Assembly (NCBI GenBank): GCA_049522755.1
Contig: JBEKNN010000011.1
Coordinates: 1 to 64,000 of the forward strand
From: PALSA-243 sp049522755
GTDB taxonomy: Bacteria; Acidobacteriota; Terriglobia; Bryobacterales; Bryobacteraceae
Reading direction: 5' to 3'
DNA length: 64,000 nucleotides
In this document: positions 16,379-24,592 of the stretch, piece after piece
How positions within the stretch are numbered: the stretch's first letter is position 1
Layout: each line of letters opens with the position of its first letter
The notes under the pieces: model-generated
Told to the model about the DNA's origin: nothing
Database searches by the model: none
Seen by the model: only the letters and a program-made list of their open reading frames with translations
Position numbers and translations under genes: made by a program

Positions 16379-18248
16379 TTAGAAATGGAATCGGTACCTT
16401 AGTTCACCATAGATTTGCCGGGGGTTAATGTAGTGCGTTCCGCCGAACGTGTTGCTGGTGTCGAGCAGGTAGCGCGTGTTAGCGACATTGACGGCGTTCG
16501 CAGAGACGCTCCAGTTCTCGCCGATGCTCTTTCCAATCGCGAAATCGAAGGTCGAATGGGGCGGCAGATGCGCGGGACCGTCCTGGTTTAGAAATCCCGA
16601 GCCGAACCGATAGGCGGGCGTCATCCACCAGCGGCCGGGCAATGCCCGATCCGATTGGAATACGCGAATCTCTACTGGGCGATCTTGAAAAGCTTTGGCG
16701 AACGCAGAGTGACTTCGGCGCCGCGGATGATCGCGCCCAGGTCGGTGAGCGGGATGAAAATGCCCGAATTGCCGATCCCATCGTGATCCAGGAAATTGCG
16801 CGCGCTGGTGTGAAAGTCGTCGACGTCGAGCGACCATCCGCGTAGTAGCCGTACAGCACCCACTTGATTCTCGGGATTCGGATCGCGGCGCCAAGACGGG
16901 GATCCGCGGCGTTTTCGTTCACCAGGCCGTCGTAATGCGTGAGGCGAAGTCCGACATCGAAAGTAAGCAACGAAGCCGCCTTGTATTGATCTTCCAGGAA
17001 CAGCGCGTTCGAGTTGGCCCAATGTCTCTCGGTTTGATTTAACACATTGCCGCCTGGGTTTTCAGTAAGGCCGAAGAATGTGTTGTCGCGCTGACCCCAG
17101 ATCTCTATTCCGATGCGCGCGTTGTGGCGCTTCTTCTGCACCTGCAGCACGGACCACCCGCCGAAAGTAATTCGACTGCACGTTGTCGTCAAGCACAAAA
17201 GGCGTGTCGTTGGGGCCGCCGAGGTAATGCGCGTTGTTGTAGTGGAAGTACGCGAGAGAATGAAGAGCGCGTCGGCCGAGAAGCTATGCGTCCAATGAAA
17301 GCCGGCGAGATAATCGCGCTCGAGATCGAGGTCGCGGATGCCGGCCGCCTGCGCGTCCGCATCGTTGGGGACCTGATAATGGTCCTCGCGCAGCGATGCG
17401 ATTCACCAAAACCGATCCTTGGAGTTAGGGTTATAGAGCAGCGAAAGGAATCCGCCGGTGACGCTCGATTGATCGTGAATCACCTGCGAGACCGGAGTCC
17501 CGAGGCCGAGGTTGGAACGGTCGCCATCTACGCTGGCGTAATAGGCGAAGCGTTGCGTGTGCATTCCGATGCTGAACTGATCGTGGTTGAATGGAAATCC
17601 CAGCCGAGAGGACGAGGTCCGCTTCGCGATCGCGCTCAAAGCCGGAGGGAGTCACGACATTGAAGAATCCGTAAGTCCGGTCGCCGTATTCGCTGGAAAA
17701 TCCGCCGCGCTCGACTTCCAGCTCTTCGACATTTTTGGATTGATAAGGGGCGCGACATTGGCGGCGATGTTCGTGTTGACGACGGGGATGCCATCGAAGA
17801 ACCAGTTCACCTCATGACCGCCGCGCATGGGGAGCATGTCATGAACCATATAGGCGCCGGGCGTGTGAGAGATTTCCTGCGAATCGACCGCGGTTTGCAC
17901 CGTGAACGTCTGCGTATTGAGCTTGTTGGCTGCGCCGGACACTTCGATGCTGGAGTTGACCGGCGCGAGCTCCAGTTGTAAGTGCAGCACCGGCTCTTTT
18001 CCGGCGGCGACGGTGATCTGTTGCTCGAATGGCCGGAAACTTTGGGCTGAAACGGCGATCGTGTACGCGCCCTCGGGCACATCGCTCATCTGAAACTCGC
18101 CGTCGGCATCCGCGGCGGCGGTTTTTGAGAACGCGGAATTTCGGAGCACGATTGTGGCGCCCGGAAGTGGACGATGTTCAGGATTGTGCACGACGCCGCG
18201 CACAGTTCCCACTTCCGCGGCATTCGCTATCAGAAGCGGAAAGAACAC
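16379..18248 (-). pseudogene. TonB-dependent receptor with carboxypeptidase-like regulatory domain, broken by several frameshifts
   Basis: The N-terminus (18248 to ~17750) encodes a signal peptide, a carboxypeptidase-regulatory-like beta domain (VRGVVHNPEHRPLPGATIVL) and part of the plug (VHDMLPMRGGHEVNWFFDGIPVV). At ~17750 the frame shifts; reading continues in another frame as QSKNVEELEVERGGFSSEY. Further shifts occur at ~17600 and ~17400, and at ~16850 and ~16680, with barrel strands recognisable in each frame (FAYYASVDGDRSNLG; NALFLEDQYKAASLLTFDVG; GIGNSGIFIPLTDLG). The C-terminus ends RQIYGELRYRFHF, a normal barrel end with terminal Phe. At least four frame breaks argue for a true pseudogene rather than one sequencing error. 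Its ligand is unknown. Confidence 0.85.
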
Positions 18249-18290
18249 GACGGCAGATACATTTCAACTCTCCTGTTGGTCCGCAATTTA

Positions 18291-18406
18291 GGCAGCCAAT
18301 CCTGGCTGCCTCCAGCATTCAGCTGGCGCTGGTAGGGAAGCAAAGACTCGCACCTGCCTGTAAGAGCCGCCTCAAAGGCGGCTGCAAGGCAAGATTGCCG
18401 CCCCAC
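18291..18406. repeat. Palindromic intergenic repeats (GCAGCCA/GCCGCC type)
   Basis: Two hairpin units: GGCAGCCA-ATCC-TGGCTGCC at 18291-18310, and GCCGCC-TCAAA-GGCGGC at 18366-18382 followed by a degenerate second stem and CCCCAC. The same arrangement of a Gly-like stem, a GCAGCCAGGATTGGCTGC-like stem and CCCAC occurs at 34011-34052 and, inverted, at 50861-50903. Confidence 0.7.
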
Positions 18407-18474
18407 AACTGTCATTGAATTACGCGAAGCTTTATAAGAAGCTTTACAAGTGGTTAGGAGAGTATAGCCGGAGG

Positions 18475-18824
18475 TCAGCGTTTCTGGTGGGAACGGCCGA
18501 AGGAAACGCGATAGCGAGCTTCGGTTTGAAATTGAATTGAACGATGACTGAGAAGCGCGGCGAACACCGCGGCGGACGGCCTGGGCAGCGCGAGAGTGGC
18601 GCACGCCGGCGCGGCGAAGGGGAACGAGGGGCACGTCTGTCGAATCGCTTGGACCGTCACTCCAGAGCTAGACGCCGCCGCATCCATGTTACCTATGCAG
18701 TGATGCGCTCCGTTGCGCCGGCAGCAGGCGGGCAGATCCGATTCCGCATCCAGCAACAGTCCGGCGCAATCGGCGAGAAGCCGATCGCTACTAATAGGGC
18801 AAGCGCGGATGCACGGTGCACCAT
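18475..18824 (-). pseudogene. Small secreted Cys/His-rich acidobacterial protein with one frameshift
   Basis: From the ATG at 18824 a signal peptide is read (MVHRASALALLVAIGFSPIA). A single-base shift at ~18750 then moves the sense to the frame ending at 18475, where LLLDAESDLPACC and RRNGAHHC appear, followed by TEARYRVSFGRSHQKR. Short proteins with a signal peptide, LPACCRR-G-HHC and a TEARYRISF-like tail recur in acidobacteria. The break may be mutation or a sequencing indel. The following stretch up to the tsaD end at 19094 holds only one palindromic repeat. Confidence 0.55.
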
Positions 18825-19051
18825 TCCATGCTATAGCAGCTGTACTTAATCGGCAAGAGACTTTGCCATGTGAAACCTGAGTCAGAAGCTTGACGCGTCG
18901 CATTCGCGTTGCCGGCGGCGGACTTGATCAGAGGTTGAAGGTTTAGCCGGAGCCGCGCCTTTGGTCGCGTTAGTGGCAGGAGCGAGTTTCGGTAATCGTG
19001 TCCCGTGCGCTTTCTCATCCCACGCGCCGCACGCGGATTTGGTTGAACGTC

Positions 19052-19097
19052 AGAGCGGGTCCAGGGGGACCCGCGCGAACCAGGGGGTCCGCCCTAC
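19052..19097. repeat. Palindromic repeat GCGGGTCC...GGACCCGC at the tsaD stop codon
   Basis: The unit begins AGAGCGGGTCCAGGGGGACC, where GCGGGTCC pairs with GGACCCGC, and ends in GGTCCGCCCTAC. The TAG stop of tsaD (19096-19094) lies within its edge. A second copy with the same relation to a stop codon is at 22865-22910. Confidence 0.75.
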
Positions 19098-20176
19098 GAG
19101 GCCAGCGCTAGATTTGCTTGAGGCTTGACGTCCAGCGCTGCGAATTCGCCTCGCGCCAGCTTCGGGAATGCCGCCGCCGCTATCATTGCTGCGTTGTCGG
19201 TTGACAGAGCCGGCGACGGAAAATACACGGGATAAGACAACTGCATGGCGCGCGCCGCTGTGCGCAATCCCGAGTTGCAAGCTACGCCGCCCGAGATAAT
19301 CAACGCCTGCGCGCCGATGCTTTCCGCCGCGGCCGCGGCGCGCGTCAGCAATTCGTGAATCACGGCGTGCTGAAACGAAGCCAATAAATCGCGCGTTGGC
19401 TGTGGCGTAACCGTCAGCCACTCTTCGACCGCCGGGGTTGGACTTTCACGCAACAAAGCGCGCCTCGCAGCGATCTCCGCCTCCATATCGCGGGCTTCCA
19501 CCCACCGCAGCACCGCCGTTTTCAGGCCGCTGAAACTGAAATCGAGGGCGTTGCCTTTCATCTTGGCAAAGGTGAAGCGTACGGCCTTCGGGTCGCCATG
19601 CGGCGCCAGATGGTCGATAATCGGGCCGCCCGGATAACCATAGCCCAGCAGCTTCGCCACCTTATCGAACGCCTCGCCCGCGGCGTCGTCGCGCGTCCTA
19701 CCGAGCAGGCGATAGGTGAAATCCTGCCGTACCTCGAACAGGTGCGTGTGACCTCCGCTCGCTACCAGCGCCATCGCGGGCAGCGCGACCGGCGATCCAT
19801 CGCGCTTCGCTTCCATCACCACCGCGTGGATATGGCCTTCGATATGGTTCACAGCGATCAGCGGCACGCCGCGCGCAAAGCTGAGGGACTTGGCGTATGT
19901 CAGCCCCACCAGCAGCGACCCAACCAGGCCGGGTCCAACGGTGGCGGCGATGGCGGCCAGGTCGTCGAGTGTTGTCCCGCCGGATTCCAGTGCCTCGCGC
20001 ACTACCAGCACGATGGCGCGAAGATGCTCGCGCGAAGCCAACTCCGGAACCACGCCGCCATACTTGCCGTGGGTCGCCATCTGCGAGGCGACCACCGACG
20101 AGAGTACGCGTTCGCCGTCTTCCACCACGGCGGCGGCGGTTTCATCGCACGAAGATTCAATGCCGAGAATACGCAC
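19094..20176 (-). CDS. tsaD: tRNA N6-adenosine threonylcarbamoyltransferase
   Basis: The product is 360 residues from a GTG at 20176, which gives the usual start (M)RILGIESSCDETAAAVVED; an ATG 21 codons upstream adds unconserved residues. The iron/metal motif is NHIEGHIHA. Other family blocks are TVGPGLVGSLLVGLTYAKSL, ALVASGGHTHLF and LIISGGVACNSGLR. TsaD transfers threonylcarbamoyl to A37 of ANN-decoding tRNAs together with TsaB and TsaE, which are not in this window. The stop codon is embedded in a palindromic repeat. Confidence 0.95.
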   Translation of the reverse strand: MRILGIESSCDETAAAVVEDGERVLSSVVASQMATHGKYGGVVPELASREHLRAIVLVVREALESGGTTLDDLAAIAATVGPGLVGSLLVGLTYAKSLSFARGVPLIAVNHIEGHIHAVVMEAKRDGSPVALPAMALVASGGHTHLFEVRQDFTYRLLGRTRDDAAGEAFDKVAKLLGYGYPGGPIIDHLAPHGDPKAVRFTFAKMKGNALDFSFSGLKTAVLRWVEARDMEAEIAARRALLRESPTPAVEEWLTVTPQPTRDLLASFQHAVIHELLTRAAAAAESIGAQALIISGGVACNSGLRTAARAMQLSYPVYFPSPALSTDNAAMIAAAAFPKLARGEFAALDVKPQANLALAS

Positions 20177-20413
20177 TTGATTCAGTCTACGATAGCTGGC
20201 ATGTTTTGGGGATTTTGACGCGGGAAGTGTCCAAATCAATCCGGGTCTTTAGGAAAGCGGGTGGCGACCCAAAGATCAAGCATGGGGTAAGGGGCCGAAT
20301 CGCGGCCACCACGGCAGCGGAGGGTGCTACCAAACTTGCTACCACGTCGTGCAAAATCCAGCCCGAAACAAGATGAACCAAGGGCCAACAAAGTGGAGTG
20401 TGTCACAGTCGAA

Positions 20414-20899
20414 ATGGAACGGTTCAGCTTGATATCTTCCAAGCCGTTCCAATCCGTGCTGGCGTCGCTCAAAGCGGCAGTCGGCCATCCCGATATGGCG
20501 GAGTTTGCGAAAGGGACAAAAGGTACACGGACGTTTGCCGAGTTGGAGGATGTCGTTCGAAGAGGACTTGGAGAGACGGGGCTCATGTTGTTCCTGGAAC
20601 TCGATCACGGCTCAATTCTACGCAAGGAGACAGGTCTCGATACGCCGAGGATCGTCCGTCTTCTGATCGGCAATCCACTGATCATGAAGGAAATGGCAAA
20701 ACAGATCCCCGATGCTGGATCATACGCACCGGTCACGATTCTGCTGGATGAGCGGCCCGACGGCGTGCATCTCACCTATGACAGGATGTCAAGCCTTCTG
20801 GCGCCCTACGGGAATGCAGAGGCACTGGCAGTCGCTCGCGAACTGGATTCCAAAATCGAGCGTCTTCTTCGAAGGGCGGCGGACGGTGACAGGGGATGA
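20414..20899 (+). CDS. DUF302 family protein
   Basis: The 161-residue protein from MERFSLISSKPFQSVLAS has the DUF302 blocks: AVGHPDMAEF, GETGLMLFLELDHGSIL, RKETGLDTPRIVRLLIGNP, DAGSYAPVTILLDERPDGV and LTYDRMSSLLAPYG. An in-frame GTG at 20393 is an alternative start. The family is a small two-layer fold of unclear function. It is followed after nine bases by a short-chain dehydrogenase fragment, a common neighbour of this DUF302 subgroup, so an operon with an intact reductase probably existed here. Confidence 0.82.
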   Translation: MERFSLISSKPFQSVLASLKAAVGHPDMAEFAKGTKGTRTFAELEDVVRRGLGETGLMLFLELDHGSILRKETGLDTPRIVRLLIGNPLIMKEMAKQIPDAGSYAPVTILLDERPDGVHLTYDRMSSLLAPYGNAEALAVARELDSKIERLLRRAADGDRG

Positions 20900-20908
20900 G
20901 GAGGACCA

Positions 20909-21133
20909 ATGGGTAAACTTGACGGAAAGCTTGCACTGATCACCGGCGCCAATAGCGGTATTGGTTTGGCGACGGCGAACCGCTTTGTCAACGAAGGCGC
21001 GTTCGTCTTCATCACAGGACGCCGCAATTCGGAGTTGGCTGCGGCTGTGAAGGAGATCGGACACGATGTGACCGTCGTCCAGGGAGACGTCTCGAATCTC
21101 GGCGATCTTGACCACCTCTTCGCACAAACTTAG
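20909..21133 (+). pseudogene. 5' fragment of a short-chain dehydrogenase/reductase
   Basis: The 74-residue frame starts MGKLDGKLALITGANSGIG after a GAGGA ribosome site. It holds the SDR Rossmann motif TGANSGIG, the RR of NADP-binding types (ITGRRNSEL) and the D of VVQGDVSNL, then stops at FAQT. The NNAG, catalytic YxxxK and C-terminal helices are absent. The sequence right after the stop belongs to a different gene family, so this is a truncation by rearrangement rather than a point mutation. Confidence 0.85.
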
Positions 21134-21549
21134 CGGCGGCGTTGCGAGGCGCGCCAGCGAGCACGCCGGGCGTGACTATCGTGCATTCGACTTCTACGGA
21201 GAATGTGACGCGCATTCCGACTGCGTTGGAAGAGCTGGATGCTCACTACCGTTTCCGGCCGGAACTGCGTCCGGGCGCCAGCCACCTTGCATCGCCGGGC
21301 CACCAACTCCTCATAACGCGCTACGGGCCGTTCGATGTACTGGGAATGATCGGAAAGGGGCGGACCTACAGCGATCTGCTCCCACTCACTGACGAAATGG
21401 AAGTTCGAAGCGGGTTTCGCGTGCGGGTGTTGAGCCTGGAAGTGCAGATCGCGGTTAAAGAAGAGGTGGGCGGCGAGAAGGATGCGGCGATGCTGCCGTT
21501 GTTGCCGTTGTTGCGTAGGACTTTGGCAGAGAGCCGGCGGAGCGAGTGA
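21134..21549 (+). pseudogene. 3' fragment of a nucleotidyltransferase-like gene
   Basis: From about 21134 the frame reads AALRGAPASTPGVTIVHS, then ELDAHYRFRP, HLASPGHQLLITRYGPFDVLG and VKEEVGGEKDAAMLPLLP. This is the body and C-terminus of MNT/Nucleotidyltransf-like proteins whose intact members begin with a glycine-rich VVGG...HG motif and have DLDIVHS; here the N-terminus is missing and DLDI has become GVTI. No proper start codon is present (TTG at 21142 at best). It abuts the truncated SDR, so the two genes were joined by deletion. Confidence 0.7.
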
Positions 21550-21578
21550 ATCGGGGCGTGGCAAACTAAAGCAATGCG

Positions 21579-22244
21579 CTACCGCTGAGGACGGGTTGGC
21601 GCGACTCCTATCGTCGCCCGCCGCCGGAATCTCTTTACTTTGGCGCGATTGCCGCAGTCCTTCACATCGCACCATCGGCGCTTGTGATTGCGGCTGGAGT
21701 CGAGAAACATCCATCCGCATTCATCGCCGGCGCACTGGCGGACCATCGCAAGGCTGTTCGATGCGAGCAATTCCGCGGCGGAGCGCGCTACCGGCCAGAG
21801 CATGCAATCGAGCGCCCGGGCGCGACCGTCCCACGTCCAGACAAAGGCGCCGGCGGCGTACGCCAGCCGCTCGCGATCCCTGGCAGCGGATAGCTCGCGC
21901 TGCAGAATTCGCATGCCGGCCGGTTCCGGGGCCCAACGCTCAACCACCGATTTGAAGATTCGATACAGCGCCGCGCGAAGCTGGGCCGCTCTTGCCAGCA
22001 CGGAGGCCGCGGCTTGCGGATCGCTTGCGGCGCGGCGGCCGAACTGCAACGATTCGCGATGCGTCAAAGCCCCGGCGGATTCCGCCCACGAAAGCAAATC
22101 GCTATACAGCGGCAGCTTGTCGCGCCCTACGGCATCGGCGTAATCGCGCCCGCGGCGTTCGCCGGTGCGCACGCGTCCTCCGACCGTGTCCACGAAATCG
22201 AGACACAGCCGTCCGCCGATCAATTTCCAAGTGGTAACCGGCAT
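21579..22244 (-). CDS. CGNR zinc-finger regulator with ABATE domain
   Basis: The 221-residue product begins MPVTTWKLIGGRLCLDFVDT, the usual start of ABATE-domain proteins, and ends with a CGNR zinc finger: CAGDECGWMFLDSSRNHKRRWCDVKDCGN gives Cys-x4-Cys and Cys-x4-Cys ligands and the CGNR signature, followed by a basic tail. The family is annotated as stress-responsive transcription regulators. Its start codon overlaps, on the opposite strand, the start codon proposed for the DinB-like gene. Confidence 0.88.
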   Translation of the reverse strand: MPVTTWKLIGGRLCLDFVDTVGGRVRTGERRGRDYADAVGRDKLPLYSDLLSWAESAGALTHRESLQFGRRAASDPQAAASVLARAAQLRAALYRIFKSVVERWAPEPAGMRILQRELSAARDRERLAYAAGAFVWTWDGRARALDCMLWPVARSAAELLASNSLAMVRQCAGDECGWMFLDSSRNHKRRWCDVKDCGNRAKVKRFRRRATIGVAPTRPQR

Positions 22245-22746
22245 GTTTGCGTTGACAGGTTACGCGGGCCTGATGCTGATCGTCCCGGTATTCGGTTCCC
22301 AGATCCAGCCGCATACGCAGACCGCGGCCGAGCGGCTCAGCGTCAATTTCGCCGACGTGAATCGAAAGATACTGGCCATGGCCAAGGATTTTCCGCCGGA
22401 CAAGTATAATTTCCGCCTCAAACCGGAGATGCGGTCCTTCGGCGAGGTGATGGTGCATATCGTATCCGGCTCTGCCTACGCGGCGAAAGCGGGGCGCGGC
22501 GAGAAAGTCAAACGGGATGAGCTTGACGCAAAGAACTACCCGGGGAAAGCCGCGGTGGTCGCATTGATCGAGAAAACTATTGCCGATTCCTCGGCGACGC
22601 TCAAGGAGAATCCGGAGGGATGGCAGAAGTCCCAGGAGCCGTTTCTGTCCGTGATGGAACACTCGGCCGAGCATTATGGCTTGCTGGTGGCCTATTACCG
22701 GGCGAACGGCCTGGTTTCGCCGGAATCGCGCCCGAAGGGCAAGTGA
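22243..22746 (+). CDS. DinB-superfamily protein with signal peptide
   Basis: The 167-residue protein from the ATG at 22243 has an N-terminal hydrophobic segment (MFALTGYAGLMLIVPVFGS), so it is probably exported. The helical-bundle DinB-like body follows: FPPDKYNFRLKPEMRSFGEV, MVHIVSGSAYAA (first metal-ligand His) and VMEHSAEHYGLLVAYYRANG (His pair of the fourth helix). DinB-like proteins are metal-dependent and often bind thiols; the exact reaction here is unknown. An in-frame start at MLIVPVFGSQ is an alternative that would leave a few bases between the divergent genes. Confidence 0.78.
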   Translation: MFALTGYAGLMLIVPVFGSQIQPHTQTAAERLSVNFADVNRKILAMAKDFPPDKYNFRLKPEMRSFGEVMVHIVSGSAYAAKAGRGEKVKRDELDAKNYPGKAAVVALIEKTIADSSATLKENPEGWQKSQEPFLSVMEHSAEHYGLLVAYYRANGLVSPESRPKGK

Positions 22747-22864
22747 GCGCGGCCACGGCGAGTTTCCACAGGGCCGCAATTCTTGGGAGAGCGCAGGGTA
22801 GAATTCCGCTCCCTGGCGGGTCGCGGCTTTGTGGGGCTGACTCAGCTCTGACTTAGCTCCGCAA

Positions 22865-22910
22865 AGAGCGGGTCCAGGGGGACCCGCGCAGACCAGGGAG
22901 TCTGTCCTAC
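22865..22910. repeat. Palindromic repeat GCGGGTCC...GGACCCGC, second copy
   Basis: Near-identical to the unit at 19052-19097: AGAGCGGGTCCAGGGGGACC, then CGCGCAGACCAGGG and GTCTGTCCTAC. The TAG stop (22909-22907) of the minus-strand gene to its right lies inside the CCTAC edge, just as at tsaD. Confidence 0.75.
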
Positions 22911-24391
22911 TGTTTCTTGACTACGGGGGCTGCGGGCTGCTTCCGCAACTGATCGAAGTATTGCTGCACGTAAGGCTGCAGCGCTACGGGGATCTCGTCG
23001 CGATCAATCTCGGCGCCGGTTTGCGAGTGTTCCGCGCCGCTCTTCACGTAGGCCGTGTGCAGTTGCTGGCTGGTGGTTTGCACTTCCACCGTCGCCTCGC
23101 CGGTGACCGCGGCCGAGCGCTTGCCGATCAGTTCGCTGATCTTGCCCATCGCAGCCAGTTGCTCAGCCTGACGAATTTCCTTGCTGCCGTCCTCGCTGCC
23201 AACGCCGCTGCCGGGCTGCTTGGTGGCTTGCTGCGATTTGTCCTGGCCCGACCCCTTACCCTGCGAATCCTGCCCATCCTTCTGAGCGTCGCCGCTCTGG
23301 CCCTGCTGCTCGTCGGCCTGCTGCGAGCCGTTCTGCTGCCCGTCCTTCGACTGCTGCGATTTGCCGTCCTGCTTTCCCGCGCCTTGCTTGGAATTCTGAT
23401 TGGGCGATTGCTGCGGCGGCGTGGAGCCATTCTGCGGCTGCGGCTTCACCTTCGAGAGCAGGTTCTCGGCGAAATCCTTGAGCTTGCTCATCAGGCTGCC
23501 GCTCTCGCCGGAGCTATTCGACTGCTGCTTGCCGTCGGCCTGCTTATCCTGATTGCTTTTGTCCTGGCCCTGCGGACTGGAATTGGCCTGTCCGCTATCC
23601 TGCTGGTCGTGGTCGTCGGATTGTTGATTCTGCGCGTCGCCGTCCTGATTCTGGGGGTCGCCGGACTGCTTCTTGCCGTCGTCCTTGGAGGCGCCGTTTT
23701 TCTCCGCATCCGGTTGATCGCCCTGCTGCCCAGGGTCGTCGGACTTAACGTCCTGCTGGCCTGGACCTTTCCGATCCTGATCCGCGGCGGTATCCGCACT
23801 GTCGTCCGGATTATCGTAGGGCTGCGGAACGCGCCGCATGTTGTCCGCAGTCTCCTTGCTGTCGCGGGGCGAAAACTGCTCCTGGATCATTCGCGCAAGG
23901 GGAACCCGCAGATCGAGCCGCTTGTTCAACCCGTAACGCAGGGCGAACAGGCTGGAAGCCACCAGCGCCAGCGCCGCCACAATGTAGGCCGAGCGGGGCA
24001 GGCGGTAGGGAATGGCCTGACGCAAATCGACCTGGGTTGCGGCGCGCTCGGCGCTCTCACGCTGGCTGCGAACCACTTCCGGCGCGTCCGGCTGCGCATC
24101 CGCCTTTGCGGAGAAATACACGGCCGTGGAAAGCGTGTCCGCAAGCGCCATGCGATGGTCGACAATCTGCGCGGCGCGATAGGAGGACGGCTGCCGCCGG
24201 TAGGCGCGATAGACACCGGTCGCGATGGCGGCCAGCGGAATCAACGCAGCCCAATACCAGTTCAGCACCTCGGTCCCCAACAGCAGCAAAACGATGAATG
24301 CAGCCAAGCCCGCGGAGAACGCATTGGCCCCTTGGGACATCAACTCCTGGTTCAGAAAGCGCCGCCTGGCCCGGCGGATTAACTCATGCAC
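22907..24391 (-). CDS. Membrane protein with long Gln/Asp/Ser/Lys-rich domain
   Basis: The 494-residue product has two membrane helices near residues 27-62 and one near 145-163. A very hydrophilic low-complexity region follows (~190-430) dominated by Q, D, S, N, G and K. A short structured C-terminus includes EQLAAMGKISELIGKRSAAVTGEATVEVQTTSQQLHTAYVKSG split over two segments. The topology suggests membrane anchoring with a large disordered domain. No enzyme motif is visible. Similar proteins sit near BatA/MoxR-type membrane genes in acidobacteria, but none of those is adjacent here. It is divergent from the NtrC-type regulator. Confidence 0.75.
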   Translation of the reverse strand: MHELIRRARRRFLNQELMSQGANAFSAGLAAFIVLLLLGTEVLNWYWAALIPLAAIATGVYRAYRRQPSSYRAAQIVDHRMALADTLSTAVYFSAKADAQPDAPEVVRSQRESAERAATQVDLRQAIPYRLPRSAYIVAALALVASSLFALRYGLNKRLDLRVPLARMIQEQFSPRDSKETADNMRRVPQPYDNPDDSADTAADQDRKGPGQQDVKSDDPGQQGDQPDAEKNGASKDDGKKQSGDPQNQDGDAQNQQSDDHDQQDSGQANSSPQGQDKSNQDKQADGKQQSNSSGESGSLMSKLKDFAENLLSKVKPQPQNGSTPPQQSPNQNSKQGAGKQDGKSQQSKDGQQNGSQQADEQQGQSGDAQKDGQDSQGKGSGQDKSQQATKQPGSGVGSEDGSKEIRQAEQLAAMGKISELIGKRSAAVTGEATVEVQTTSQQLHTAYVKSGAEHSQTGAEIDRDEIPVALQPYVQQYFDQLRKQPAAPVVKKQ

Positions 24392-24592
24392 AGTTCCCCT
24401 CGTGCGATTGCATACAAACAGTGGTTGGACGAAACAAATTCAGATGTAGCTCTAATACTAGCATTTTCAGGTGAAAACGAACGGTTCCGGTGCGCAACAA
24501 TCCGCGTTGGCATGACCCGTGCAAACGATGTGCCAAGCGGGTCGCATAGCCTTACAATAATAAGTATAGCCCGCCTGGCAGAGGAAAAATAC

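Noticed and set aside
20187..20381. Small minus-strand frame upstream of tsaD
   Set aside because: No ribosome site, no recognisable motif, and it overlaps the tsaD 5' region.
22961..24382. Plus-strand frame rich in Leu/Ile/Val resembling a membrane protein
   Set aside because: It is the complement of the Q/D/S-rich region of the minus-strand gene; CAG/GAC-rich codons read backwards give Leu/Val.
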